Source: Anastrepha obliqua
Lineage: Eukaryota > Arthropoda > Insecta > Diptera > Tephritidae
NCBI RefSeq assembly: GCF_027943255.1
Contig: NC_072892.1
Coordinates: 29,969,792 to 30,033,791, forward strand
DNA length: 64,000 nt
Reading direction: 5' to 3'
Shown here: in pieces, positions 47,008-57,884 of the stretch
How the letters are laid out: each line of letters starts with the position of its first letter
Position numbering within the stretch: the stretch's first letter is position 1
Notes under the pieces: generated by a model
The model's database searches: none
The model's input: the letters and a program-made list of their open reading frames with translations, nothing else
What the model was told of the DNA's origin: nothing
Made by a program: the position numbers and the translations under genes

Positions 47008-47149
47008 TTAATTTTTAAACGAGCCAGTGAGGCTGACCCACAAAATATTAGGTCTACAGTTTGTATAATATTTTCATCTACTTACACTACTGCAATATTT
47101 GCTGTAACTTTGTAATCAAATTAGTAAAAACATGTATACATACATACAG

Positions 47150-48420
47150 TTGCAGTTAACGCAGTTGGGCTGCAATTTCGAGCTCGGTCTGTCTTCCCCA
47201 GGTATGAGCTGGGCGTCCTGGCTTACGGTTGCCCACCGGATTTCATTACCTCGCCCGTTAGTCTACGCAGAACGTGGCCAATCTACCAACATTTCCTTCT
47301 CCTAACCTCACCGTTTGTAGCAACTTGTTGCATTACCTCCCCTAGTCTGTTATTCGTAACGATTTCTGGCCAGAAAATGCGCAATATACGTCGCAAGCAC
47401 TTATTGATAAAAACTTGCACTTTTCTATATCGTTGGCAACCATGTTCCACGACTCACAGCCGTAGAGGAATACTGACTTTATATTGGAGTTGAAAATTAG
47501 TATTTTGATGCGTGTTGTCTAAAAAGAAGGACCTCTGCACCGGTAGTAGTCACCCAAAGACCTGTCTTGCTTGCTGAAGTCTGTGATTAACACCAGCTCT
47601 GGATCCGCCATCGGTGGTAATAACGCTATCCAGGTAGTAGACATCTTCAATCGGCTGGTTATTCATTGCGAAACAGTTCTTATTCGTAGCGTTGATTCCT
47701 AGTGTTTTGGTCTTATAAATATTGATTTTGAGGCCACAGCAGGTGGCCACAGCAGGCGGCCACTTCTGCAAGGCGTTGGAATTTTGCGGCCTCGTCAGTA
47801 AAGCTATGCGTAGGCAGACAGATATCGTCAGCCTAGTCAAGGTCGCTAATATTGCTGTGTAAACCACAAGTGACACCACTTCCTTCGCGCATTGCATGCG
47901 TCATAACCATGTCGAGAACAATATTAAATACTAGTGGGCACAAAACGCAGCCCTGCCGGACCGCATTACCCACTGAGATTTTATTGCTTAGTGAATTGTT
48001 ATTTAGTACTCTACCATTGGCTTGTTGGTATAAGCTCTTGATGATCGATAAAAGCTTTGATAGGACTCCTTTAAATGCCAGTGCTTTCCATATTACATCG
48101 TGGACGAGGCTATCGAATGCCTCTTCGAAGCCAACAAGACAGAGATATAGCGTCGATTTGTATTCAATTGACTGCTCATCCATGATTCTCATGCTGTTAA
48201 CGTGGTCAAATGCACGAGTTTTGTTGTTGGACGCCACACAGTTCAGGTCTCAGCTCTGGATTTATTTCTGCCGCAATTCTTTTGCCAACTATCTGAGCTA
48301 TTGCCTTGTGTACTGTACGGGGGCGTACCCATACCTTTACCCGTGTTTGATGACAGAGCTCGTTCCTGAGGGAAGTTGGTGTTAGCATCGTGTGCTGTCC
48401 TCTATCAAACGACGGCAAGA
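47150..48420 (-). pseudogene. Non-LTR retrotransposon, reverse transcriptase 3' half
   Basis: Minus-strand frames read EEAFDSLVHDVIWKALAFKG (RT motif A region), NAVRQGCVLCPLVFNIVLD (motif B region), then a *ADDICLPT where the YADD Tyr codon is TAG (about 47835), then ACCGLKINIYKTKTLGINA (thumb). Farther on come VFINKCLRRILRIFWPEIV and a RRRKCWLIGHVLR-like end near 47330, finishing close to 47150. Several frame breaks occur. The stop in the polymerase active site and the missing N-terminus make it dead. The clade is uncertain (RTE or related by the C-terminal style). Confidence 0.82.
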
Positions 48421-48499
48421 CAAATTTCGGACTTGTTGATAGGTTAGTTTGGATTTGGCAGCTATTCGAGTAGGACGTGTTTCGTGATTTTCACTGAGA

Positions 48500-49462
48500 T
48501 GGAAAGAGAACAGCATCGTTCGGTAATTCGCTTTTTGTTTTTGGATGGGGAAAAATGCGAGGAGTTAAAAGCAAAGTTAGATGCTTGTCTATGGGGACGC
48601 TTCGCCATCTATGACAGCAGTTAGATATTGGTTCAACGAATTTAAACGTGGACGAACATCCGTTTTTGATGAGAAGCGACTAGGACGCTCGGCGACATGG
48701 TTACTGAGGAAATCATACAAAAAGTCCACGACATAATTCTCACTGATCGACAAACGAAAGTGAGCGAAGTAACATACGCTATAGGGGTGTCGACCGGAAG
48801 GTCAATTAATATTTTACATGATAAGTTGACGGTGAAGCAATTGTCGGCCCGATGGGTGCCGCAATTGCTCACGGTGGGCAACAAGCAGATGTGGCTGTTA
48901 ACTTCGGGCAGTGTTTGGAGCAATTTAAGCGAAATCCGAAGGAATCTTTGTGTCGGGTTGTCACCGTTGATGAAACCTGGATTCATCAATACACACCAGA
49001 AACTAAGCAACCATCAAAACAATGGATTTCTTCCGATTAATCTGCTCCAAAGAAGGCGAAGACAGTCCCATCAGCCATCGATGATTTTTTGGGATGCGAA
49101 CGGTGTCATCCCACATCGCTTTCACAGAAACTTGAAGGAGACATGGCCGCATTTGGCGAAAAAGAGGGTGCTGTTTCGCCACCATAACGCACCAGCACAT
49201 TCATGCGGAGTTGTCGTCACCAAACGTCACCAAACTGCATGAATCGCATCGCACCCGTCGTATTCACCCGATCTGCCTCCCTGCGACTTTTTCTTGTTCC
49301 CTAACATGAAGAAATGGCACGCGGAAAAAAAATTAGTTCAAACGAGAAAGTCTACGCCGAGGCAGAGGTTTATTTTGTAGGCTTATTTTTTTGGTGGTAT
49401 TAATAAATGGCCATAGCGTTGGGAAAAGGGTATCTTTCTAAAAGGGACTATGTTGAAAAATA
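48500..49462 (+). pseudogene. Mariner transposase relic (SETMAR-like lineage)
   Basis: The start MEREQHRSVIRFLFLDGEK (48500) is followed by HTH pieces with stops, then LSARWVPQLLTVGNK, FKRNPKESLCRVVTVDETWI (first Asp), RPHLAKKRVLFRHHNAPAHS where the second catalytic Asp codon reads His, YSPDLPPCDFFLF (third Asp) and a GDYVEK stop at about 49462. Frames change several times. The wording of the motifs resembles the mariner group that includes SETMAR. A clear left inverted end was not found, so the 5' limit is approximate. Confidence 0.8.
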
Positions 49463-50627
49463 AATAAAAAATTGGAAAAAATGGTGTCTTCATTTCAACA
49501 CTGGTGCTTATTGAAGGCGCCTCGTATTATGTGAAGTAGAGTGATGCCACGCCCATTGCTTTTTTCTATAAGGTCACCCTTCTTGGAGATCTTCACAATC
49601 ACTACTTCTTTCAGCTCGCTCTTCTGGGAGAGATTCGGTTTCCAAATATTTTTCTATGAGTGGCATAATTATTTGGGGCTTGCTATCGGGTCCACTTTCA
49701 GAAGTTCAGTTGCAATTCCATCGCAATATTTTAGTATATAAAACATTTTCTTGACCAACTGCAAGCATGTAAGTGGTTTTGTTAAATGTCCATATACTCA
49801 CATATACATTCACACATACATATATGCAAACATATATACAAGAAGAAGCTACAAATGTTCGCCCTAGTAAGCTCGCTTGGAAAAAAATGTAAGATCCCAT
49901 TCTGCGGATTTGTCGTAACACCTCAACTCTTTCAGCCATTATTTCACTACAATTCATATTAAAATAATATAATTCATTGGTATTTACCTTTTGTTTCAAT
50001 ATTCATTGTCAGAAAGTTTTATCAACTTGCATTTGGATCAGTTTGTTGAAACAGTTGGTTATGGTCGATTGAATTCTACAGTTGAATTGGTATTGAATTG
50101 AAGTAGTACAAACTATGTTTAACTTTATAATTACCAAGTTTTCTTAAAAAAAATATAAAATATGGATTTCGTTTCAATAGCTGCATATTTATTGAATCGT
50201 GCAAATATTTGTGGGTTGAAAGAAAAGGAGGCAAAAAAAATGAATTTATATATTGAATCAGTTATTGTCTTTGTAATAATAGTGCAAATTGTCATCATAC
50301 AATTATCAATTTTTTTTCAAATGCTGCTAAGGTAAAGTAAGTTTACGTATTTCACATGCAATACTGGCACACACTCGTACTTACATATTTTTTTTTGATA
50401 TATTGCATTGTGCAACACGAGTATGCACTTCAATATTAACTTTGAGCAGCCTTACTTTGCGCCAAATATAAAAGGGTTGTTTTATGTTATCTATAATATT
50501 TTATAGTAAATTTACTTAACAATTTATTCTAGTGACTAGTTTTTTATTTTACATACATATGTTCTATATATTCTTTCTGTTATCTTGAGCCCCACTGTCC
50601 AAATAATAGAAATAGTTTTTTTCAAAT
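49463..50627. other. Intergenic, no gene
   Basis: AT-rich DNA with scattered T-runs; the frames at 49541-49999 have no motif. The first ~50 bp probably still belong to the mariner 3' end (GAAGGCGCCTCGTATT near 49515). Confidence 0.45.
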
Positions 50628-50815
50628 AGCAGTCACCCCTTGGCAGGCAATGACAAATCTCCGAGTGGATTTCTGCCATGAAAAAGTTCCTCATGAAAAA
50701 TATCTGCCGTTCGGAGCTTAAAACTGTAGGTCCCTCCACCAGTGGAACAACAGCAAAACGCACACCACAAATAGGCGCGGAGGAGTTCGGTCAAACACCT
50801 AACAGAAGTGTGAAA
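50628..50815 (+). repeat. SINE body, third copy
   Basis: It runs from AATAGCAGTCACCCCTTGGC to CAAACACCTAACAGAAGTG with the same block order as 2735-2925 and 21082-21270, including AAAACTGTAGGTCCCTCCAC and GTGGAACAACAGC. There is no tRNA-like head in front and the 3' AT tail is replaced by unrelated sequence. It is the least diverged of the three bodies by eye. Confidence 0.78.
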
Positions 50816-50869
50816 TTGAAATTTGCATTAAGCGAGCCAAGGAACACCAAGAGATTTAATGGCTCCTAA

Positions 50870-51710
50870 AATACTCGGGCTAAAAAGCCCATTGCATTTA
50901 GAGCTCTGGAAAGAGGGTAGATAGTCAAGGGGGAAAGAAAAAAAGTATCAGAGAAAGAGATAGGTGAGAATAGAGACAGAGATTCTTTGGTAAATCTGTA
51001 AATATCCTCCAGTTTTAAATAACGAATATTACTCATTATCACGACATCGGAACCCAAAACTCGTAGCCTTGGTCTAGCAAAGGCGGACACTCACAGAGAG
51101 AGCGCTCAGTGCTATCCGCCTTCCCCAAGCAAGACAGGAATAACGGGTGCTCAATGATTCCAATGGTGGTCATATGCTGACCCCATGGGTTGTGTGCTGT
51201 AATAATACCGACCATCAACCGCACGTCTTTCCTTCCAAGTTTTAGTAGAAAGTTTGACAGTTTTCTGTTCGGACTTGTCACAAAACACTTTGTAGTTCTG
51301 CAGCGATCTAGACCGGACCATCGCTCCTTATGTAGATTGCCTATATAATCGCAGATCCTATTCATGATTCCTGCGGAACTGATTCCGATAATTGGCTCTG
51401 GCCCTTGTAGGGGAACCGCTGGCCCACACTTGGCCAATTCATCGGCAATTTCGTTTCCTTGTACACCGAAGTGCCCTGGAATCCATATAAGTACAAGCCT
51501 GTTCTGTCTTGCAGCAGAATTAAGCTTCTTCTTACATTCTTGAACAATCTTTGAGGTTTGCTTCGCGTTCTCCAGGGCCTTCAGTGTAGCCTGACTGTTA
51601 CTGACAACTCCAATCAGTTTCCCGCTCCATCTATTCTGAATTATCCATTCGGCTACTTTCCAAATTTCCGTTTGGAAAACAGTTGCCATTTCCCCCATAG
51701 CATAGCGATA
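50870..51710 (-). pseudogene. Non-LTR retrotransposon RNase H domain and C-terminus
   Basis: A 219-residue minus frame (51698-51039) has GVVSNSQATLKALENAK (the usual SDSQAA, first Asp now Asn), LVLIWIPGHFGVQGNEIADELAK (RNase H His/Asp block) and a C-terminal zinc-finger-like end SCLGKADSTERSLCECPPLL. The tail continues in another frame to about 50870 (RLRVLGSDVVIMSNIRYLKL). The domain order fits Jockey/R1/I-type ORF2 C-termini. The polymerase part is absent. The left end abuts the SINE body copy. Confidence 0.83.
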
Positions 51711-51732
51711 CTTATTGCATGATACTTATGGT

Positions 51733-51765
51733 ATAACAGAAGTGTACGTGCCAATTATTTTTGAT
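51733..51765 (+). repeat. SINE 3' end fragment
   Basis: AACAGAAGTGTACGTGCCAA then TTATTTTTG equals the last ~25 bp of the SINE body at 21240-21268. Only this end is present, next to the RNase H fragment. Confidence 0.55.
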
Positions 51766-51774
51766 TACTAAATG

Positions 51775-52050
51775 TGGGAGATGTGCCATCAACCGGAAGA
51801 TGACTCTAAAACTACGAAATTCAAGAAAGGTTGTCAAATGTGACAAGCGACTACTTAAGAATACCAAATCTAAGCCCATAAAGGTAATAAACAGTTCGAA
51901 ATAGTTGAGGATGTAGGCGAGTTTGAGTACCATCTTAACCTCCGACGGTGGCATAGCGACTGACATTCAGCGAAGGATATCCAAAGCGGCCAGTATGTTT
52001 GTTGGGCTGTCTCGAGTGGGGGGTCTAACGAAGCGAATAAAAGAGTAACA
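51775..52050 (+). pseudogene. Non-LTR RT thumb fragment, + strand
   Basis: Across frame changes the + strand reads VVKCDKRLLKNTKSKPIK, then LTSDGGIATDIQRRISKAAS and MFVGLSRV, a familiar segment after the YADD motif of RTE-like retrotransposons. It faces the minus-strand RT fragment at 52144-52385, which covers the part just before this segment, so the two may be halves of one element type in opposite directions. Confidence 0.65.
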
Positions 52051-52143
52051 AAAATAAGCTTGAGCAAAATCAGTTTTAATATTATATATGTATGTGAGCG
52101 AAGCGTCGCACTTAAAACTATAATCGGTATGACATGAGGTACT

Positions 52144-52385
52144 TCACTTCGTTTTGTCCTCGTTCACCACCAGTCCCATTCCCTTCACTTCTTTCTCCAG
52201 TTTGGAAAAGGCAGAACTAACAGCGCGATTGTCAAGGTCGATGATGTCAACAGCATCGACATATGCCAACAATTGAACGCTGTTATAAAAAAATTGTGCC
52301 TGAGCGATCTTTTCCAGTGCCAGGTTAAAGAAGTCGCACAGCAGCGAGTCGCTGTACCGGAAACCTTGTTTGATATCAAACACCT
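52144..52385 (-). pseudogene. Non-LTR RT palm fragment, minus strand
   Basis: The 79-residue frame reads FDIKQGFRYSDSLLCDFFNL, then FYNSVQLLAYVDAVDIIDLD, then FSKLEKEVKGMGLVVNEDKTK. The YADD motif is altered to YVDA. Upstream of FDIKQG no matching sequence follows, and it ends at VNEDKTK, exactly where the + strand fragment 51775-52050 picks up the protein. Dead copy. Confidence 0.78.
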
Positions 52386-53366
52386 CGGAGCTGGCCTTTC
52401 TGAGATTTCATACAGTAAAATAAATTAAGAGAGCTGTGTTTAAGGCGAAAAACATAGGGTATTGGAAAAGGGGGCGTGGCACCTCAAATACAAATTTAAA
52501 TCTCATATCGTCTGTGCAAAATAAATGAATGAACGGAAATTTCTAAATTTGCAAAGAATTTTTATGGGCTGCTACCAGAGCTTGAAAAAAATTGACTTAT
52601 CTTATCACATTGTGTAGCTCAATTGAAATTGGATGAAATATACTACAGTTAAATCTTCCTTAGACGGACACTTACCATCAGTCAAACTTCGTACGCCTAA
52701 GAGAGATCTCCGCTCAAAAGAGGGTACTTTGTTGCGATGTCTAAGGCTTGGTATAGGAAAAAATGTCCACACAAGAGAAGTGTGGTAGAAGAGGTAACAC
52801 TATACTTACTGCAATTAAGCTAGGGACTGTATTCACAACGAGAATTGGGGGTACTAGTAACTAAATGAAGAAATAACTGGATTGATAAGGGACAAAACTA
52901 TGCATTACTCGTTTTCCATGGCGAGTCGGACTGACTAGGTTAAGAAAAATAGCGTCAATTCATAAACAACAACAATATCTATTATAGCGTTTTCTTTCTC
53001 ATAGTAGCATTGTGCCAAGACTGTAAAATGTCCGTGTTCTTTTCTCAACATATTGATAAAATTGTGTGTTCTTTTCTAAAAATATTCCCCTCTAGCCGCT
53101 TAAACTTACACATTTGATTTAACCACTTCTCATACAAATCTTGGCAGTTGTCTTGGGAGCTCGTAAATTTACAATGTATACGCAGTTTACGAGGCATTTA
53201 TGTACGAGGATGAAAACGCCGTTTTATTTTTCGAGTTCTTTTTCACTAACGTCTCTTTACAGCGGGTTCATAAATGGTTCATATTGGCACAGTTTCCAGG
53301 AGATGCTAACCTTAAATGTGAAATTAATTCCGTCTTGGAATTTTGGATCGAAGGAAATAAAGCACC
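52386..53366. other. Repeat-like noncoding DNA
   Basis: No gene. GGGGGCGTGGCACCTC near 52470 and GGGCGTGATACGCCCAC near 53490 look like pieces of dispersed repeats. The frames at 53141-53409 lack known motifs. Confidence 0.4.
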
Positions 53367-55053
53367 GATGCCCAGTGTGACTTTTTCACTTTTAGGATGC
53401 CAAAATTAATAACAGCCAAACCAATGGAGCAATTCATTTCAAATTTTGCAGTGTGGTTGCAGATACCTAAATCTGATTTGAGAATAAAAATGGGCGTGAT
53501 ACGCCCACTTTTTCTCCTTGCCCACACATAAGGTAAAATTTCACATAATCATATTTTCTACTTTAAAAGCATTTTCCAGTGCCAATTTAAATACAAATTG
53601 TTTAGATTTCTTAACTTTAGCTTAGAGGCTTATGACTAATATTTAAAAAATTTCATTCAGCCCCTGGGTACCTTTTTATACTACATTATACTGCTCAATG
53701 AAGGAGATAATCACAAATTGTTTCAATGATAAATATGTCACTAATCTTTATTTTATTAATAGTAAGCCAATAAACAGTTTCTAAAGATTAAACATAACAA
53801 AACATAAACACTTATTCGAAAGCAATTATTCATAATACTTCTTCCTGGGCCAGCAATGCAATTACATCTTGAGGCAAGTCCCGCGCTTGGTTTTCGATGG
53901 CTTACGTAAGCTGCAAATGTAGGGATCGGATGATATTAGAAGCCTGTGCAGTAAATTATCAGCGCAAGTGCTTGGTCTGGCAATAAACTTTTGTTGCGCT
54001 CTTTCGAAAGTCGAGATTTTTTCAACACAGTACCTCTTGACGGTGAAGACAAACACAGCTCTTTAAATAATATTGCGGAATTTCTCTTACCGTTTGATCT
54101 AAGTCCCATTTCTGCCACCATTAACACTTGTTCGCTATTTGATACTGCTAAAAGACTCTTTGCTTTTCTTTTCTTTGTGCGAAGAGAATAATCGGAAAAC
54201 GCCACATGTGGTCTACCTACATTGGATCTAATAGAGGATGAAGTTGATGGCCCAACATCAAGACGGTATTTTCCAAAGTCTTCACTCTTGGAAAACCAAC
54301 TATAATTACGGGCTAGAACACGGGCCTTAACTCGGCAAGACCCCTCCCACTTTGAAGAAAATTGGTAACACAGTTTTTTTATACGCTCTCCTAGCTTTTT
54401 AGTATCCACGTCTCTTCCGATCACCGCAAAAAATTTCTCTAACACCGCATCACGACGCGTTTCTTTTGAGCTCGTCAGCCAAATTTCAAAAAGTTCTTTC
54501 CGAGGAATCCCCATAAAAACTTCTTTTAAAGCTGTGGTAGCAAATTGTAGCAAAATTTTATTCCAGTATCTGAAACACAGAATCCTAAAGATCGTTTGGC
54601 TGTTAAAGAATGGACGGAACTCGATGGACCAATATAAGTTTTTCTAAGTAAAATATCAAAAATAATATTAAGCTATGGCTGTTTTATTTTACTGAGCGGA
54701 TTTGTATCGATAGTAAAAACTTTATAATCCTCTTACTTACCCCTGAAGTACAAAATTGTTGAAATTTAATCAGCAAATACTCAATTTTATGAAATTGATA
54801 CTTATTTGTATTATATCTTTTGACAAACTTCACAGCGATGTTCGGATAATAAATAAAAATTATTCAATTGACGCACCGGCTTGTGTTTGTAAACGGTTAT
54901 CTTTCTTAAAACGATTGTTTTGATAAATTTTGAGTACACTGTCGTAAAATTTGGTCATTTTTACACAACATACCGAAAGAAAATCATTTTCGCAGAACTT
55001 TTTTTTTTTTAATTTTGGCATCCTAAAAGGATAAAAAGTCACAGTGTGCGATG
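53367..55053. repeat. Possible element: ~45-bp inverted copies flanking unknown ORFs
   Basis: The segment 53367-53412 (GTGTGACTTTTTCACTTTTA, GGATGCCAAAATTAA) is matched in reverse at about 55008-55053 (CTGTGACTTTTTATCCTTTT, AGGATGCCAAAATTAA). Between them lie a 205-residue minus frame (54553-53936) and a short minus frame near 54860-55063. Whether these copies are terminal repeats or an old inverted duplication is unclear; no target duplication was seen. Confidence 0.4.
53936..54553 (-). CDS. Unknown basic protein, possibly TE-encoded
   Basis: 205 residues, starting MLQFATTALKEVFMGIPRKE. The middle has GKYRLDVGPSTSSSIRSNVG then GRPHVAFSDYSLRTKKRKAK, i.e. a Ser-rich linker, an AT-hook-like GRP and a Lys/Arg patch. 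It then runs through EMGLRSNGKRNSAILFKELC to a Lys-rich end. The style (Ser-rich linker, GRP, S-x-RTKKRK) resembles N-terminal portions of TE proteins repeated in insects, but I cannot name the family. No catalytic motif is visible. It may be an N-terminal exon or fragment of a longer gene; no splice partner was found. Confidence 0.35.
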   Translation of the reverse strand: MLQFATTALKEVFMGIPRKELFEIWLTSSKETRRDAVLEKFFAVIGRDVDTKKLGERIKKLCYQFSSKWEGSCRVKARVLARNYSWFSKSEDFGKYRLDVGPSTSSSIRSNVGRPHVAFSDYSLRTKKRKAKSLLAVSNSEQVLMVAEMGLRSNGKRNSAILFKELCLSSPSRGTVLKKSRLSKERNKSLLPDQALALIIYCTGF

Positions 55054-55179
55054 GTTGTTTCACGCATTATTTTTCTTTTAATGACAATACACATCTTTGC
55101 GCAGCCGATTGATTGAGGTTAGTTTCGAACTTATCAGTAAAAATTACTCTCCCTTTGAGGCTGACTTCGGTCCTATACA

Positions 55180-55290
55180 ACCAGTGAATGTTCTTCGGAG
55201 AAAGACCCCACCTGCGTGCTATAGCCTTTTTGTACGAAAATAGAGCTACAGTAGTTGCCTTACTCTGTACTCCACATTCATGTTCCAATT
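55180..55290 (-). pseudogene. Possible non-LTR RT thumb scrap
   Basis: The minus frame reads FSYKKAIARRWGLSPKNIHW then LYRTEV, like the RRLWGLSPK..-WLY-x-x-V segment of Jockey-like RT thumbs. Sequence after that does not fit. It is a short scrap with low support. Confidence 0.35.
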
Positions 55291-55399
55291 TAGTTTATAC
55301 TTTTAGAAACTACTTTTAGTTTTACACCATTTAAAGAATTTTACCATTTTATATTAAAATTATCGAGATTTGTTTTTACAGATTCGGTGAGCCCATGTA

Positions 55400-56190
55400 G
55401 CATTTATTATTATTATTATTGATTGGCTGTTTGTGCACTGCGACCAGAATAGATCTATTGTGCAGCCTCCCTGGGTGTCAATTCATTTTAGGCTACTCAA
55501 ACAGTTTTAGGCTGTTAATAAATCCCAAAACTGCTGTAGGCTTAATTTCTACCAGGAGGTTTGGATCTATAGTCCCATTTCTCAGGTAATTTAGTCTGCG
55601 GCTTGTCACTGCTGGGCAGTCGCACAGAACATGTTCTGATGTTTCTTGTGTCGAGTCTACAGGAATCCTTGTCTATTGCACCTATTTTTTCATGTGATAA
55701 TTAAGTTTAATTAAAGTCTGCCTTTATCCGTTCTGGATCTATGAGTCTTTTCGATTGCCACATGCCCGATTGGGCTCTCCAGCAATCGATTAGGTCTCGT
55801 TGTTCCTGCTCACACGGAAAGGCACTTTTGAAGCTGTTCTGTTTTACCCCGCAGAAAAGTTCAGGACTAATGAAGGGAGGGACTTTTTCGCTAAAGTGTC
55901 TGCAATTTCATTACCTTCATTACCTTCATGCCCCTCATGTCCCGGAATCCACATCAAGTTAACAGAGTTCCTTGATACTAGGGTGTTGAGGGTTTTAAAA
56001 CATTTTCAGACCAACCTTGATTGGAATGAGAAGCTATCCACCGATTTTAGAGCTGCTTGACTGTCAGAGAGAATGTTATTATTGGCATCGCGCGTGCCTC
56101 TCCGTAGACAATCTCTGGCACACAGCTCTAAGGCGTCGACCTCTGCTTGGAAAATGGAAGTGGTAGAATTACTTATGCAAATTCGCTTTT
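55400..56190 (-). pseudogene. Non-LTR retrotransposon RNase H domain, second copy
   Basis: Minus strand pieces: EVDALELCARDCLRRGTRDA, NNILSDSQAALKSVDS (RNase H acidic block, intact here), RNSVNLMWIPGHEGHEGNEG then NEIADTLAKKSL (His/Asp block with a tandem 9-bp repetition), and farther down SEHVLCDCPAVTSRRLNYLR (C-terminal zinc-finger-like end). The 3' limit is near 55400. Frame breaks separate the pieces. It is Jockey-like, different in sequence from 50870-51710. Confidence 0.78.
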
Positions 56191-56429
56191 ACTAATTTCG
56201 CCATTTTGATATTTGTTTTTTACCTAAAGCTATTAGAGTGATTTGAACCAATAGATGTGTTTTTTTATCTAGAAAGCGAAGACATGGATGTTTCCAACTC
56301 TGAACGGTCTTCATACGAAAAAGTTCTCGTTATCTGTACCCGCAATTCCTTCTCTGTGTGGCAATTCATTTTTAATGTTGGTAAGCATTCCGTAAAATAG
56401 CGTCCTTTCTCCTAAAACTCAGCAGAAAA

Positions 56430-56850
56430 GACCTGAGAGTACTGGTGAGTGTAATTACAAGGCACAACGACTGTGGTCAGCATATGGCTACCATGCGGGT
56501 CGTAGACAGCCCGATATGCCTATCCTGTCTTGAGAATGGCGACACTGCAGAGCATTTTCTTTGTAACTGTCCTGCATTTTCCAGAATCAGACTTAGGATA
56601 CTCGGTTGCGATATACTGAGTATGCATAAGGTTCGTACTCCTCCTCTTTCGGATCTCTTAAAATTCATCAATGAATCCAAGAGATTTATGGAAGAGTGAC
56701 CTCAAACTAAATTATCCGTCTTACCACCCACACTTTATCTTTCCAATCTCTATTCTTTCTACAAAAATCTATCCGGGCGTGGTACAATGGTCTACTGACT
56801 GTGTGCTTGGACTTGTCCAACCCCCCACAAATCGAATCTAATCTAATCTA
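56430..56850 (+). pseudogene. Non-LTR retrotransposon 3' end with TCTAA tail
   Basis: The + frame 56445-56699 reads ITRHNDCGQHMATMRVVDSP, ICLSCLENGDTAEHFLCNCP, FINESKRFMEE and a stop: the end of a Jockey/I-type ORF2. A 3' UTR of ~140 bp follows (GACTTGTCCAACC) and ends in AATCTAATCTAATCTAAG, a short tandem-repeat tail. This places a real retrotransposon 3' terminus at about 56850. It faces the minus-strand RNase H copy at 55400-56190. Confidence 0.8.
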
Positions 56851-57472
56851 AGCATTCCGTGGATTTAGAATATTACATTACTTTGAGTAGTAAGAAATTC
56901 CATAACTTTCTAACATTTCTTGGAAAATTTTTAAAACCCTTTAGTTATTGTTAGTGTTTGCCATCTCTAATTTCAATTATAGTAAAGCTTAAAATAGACT
57001 AATTTAAATAATTAGCTTAATTTACTTTTCATAGTTGGAAATAATTCCAAAAGAATTTATTGCGCAAAAATTCCAAGTAATTGCCACTTTAATAATCTAA
57101 ACGGGTGTAATAAAGTAAATTTATGAGGAAGTATCACGTCTTTCCTACTGCTCTTATTACTTCACCTGCATAATTCCATCATAACTTGGCGTTATAAATT
57201 TAAAATAATTTTGCTTAGGTAGCGACACTTCAATGCTTTTTCTCACGCAATGTAAATACAAAGCGAAAATTCAAAGATGTTCAAGTAATTAAATGAATTA
57301 ATGATTGCGATATGCATCCGAAATATAATGAAGGGTCTCTTTTCTGAAGTGAATCATCGCTGGTCATGGAAAATAGGCATCTGCGTTGATAAATATTTGT
57401 ATGTACATTCTAACTGTAAAACAACAACTTTTTTTGTGAAATGCTCACGGATATGTTTGTATGTACCTTCTA
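56851..57472. other. AT-rich spacer, no gene
   Basis: No conserved frame; the 60-aa frame at 57301-57483 runs into the inverted repeat that follows and shows no motif. Confidence 0.45.
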
Positions 57473-57884
57473 CTCAAATATGAACGAGACGTTATCAATA
57501 AAACGGTCCGCGGATGACATATGGCAAAAATAAATTTTTTGTTTTTTTGGTAGGACTGTTATAAGCTTACAGGCAAATTTCAGCGTGATATGTCACATAG
57601 TTTGTTTTCTGTGCTACTGTAGACAAGTCAAGCTCGAGTGTGTTCTTCGAATTCTCTTTTATGACTTCAATTGTCTCAAAATGTTTTCCACGGAGCGGCA
57701 ACTTGAGCTTGGGAAACAGGAAAAAGTCACATGGAGCCATATCATATGAGCTGGTGCATTACTGGTGCTGGTTTACAATTTGCCATGTAAGCTTATAACA
57801 GTCCTACCAAAAAAACAAAAAATTTATTTTTGCCATATGTCATCCGCGGACCGTTTTATTGATAACGTCTCGTTCATATTTGAG
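57473..57884 (-). mobile_element. MITE-like element: perfect 99-bp inverted ends around a mariner scrap
   Basis: The arm 57473-57571 (CTCAAATATGAACGAGACGT ... TATAAGCTTACA) and the arm 57786-57884 are exact reverse complements as far as I can read. The 214-bp centre on the minus strand reads SSYDMAPCDFFLFPKLKLPL then RGKHFETIEVIKENS, the transposase segment around the third catalytic Asp. Ordinary mariner ends are ~28 bp, so these arms are unusually long and unusually identical. Confidence 0.85.
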
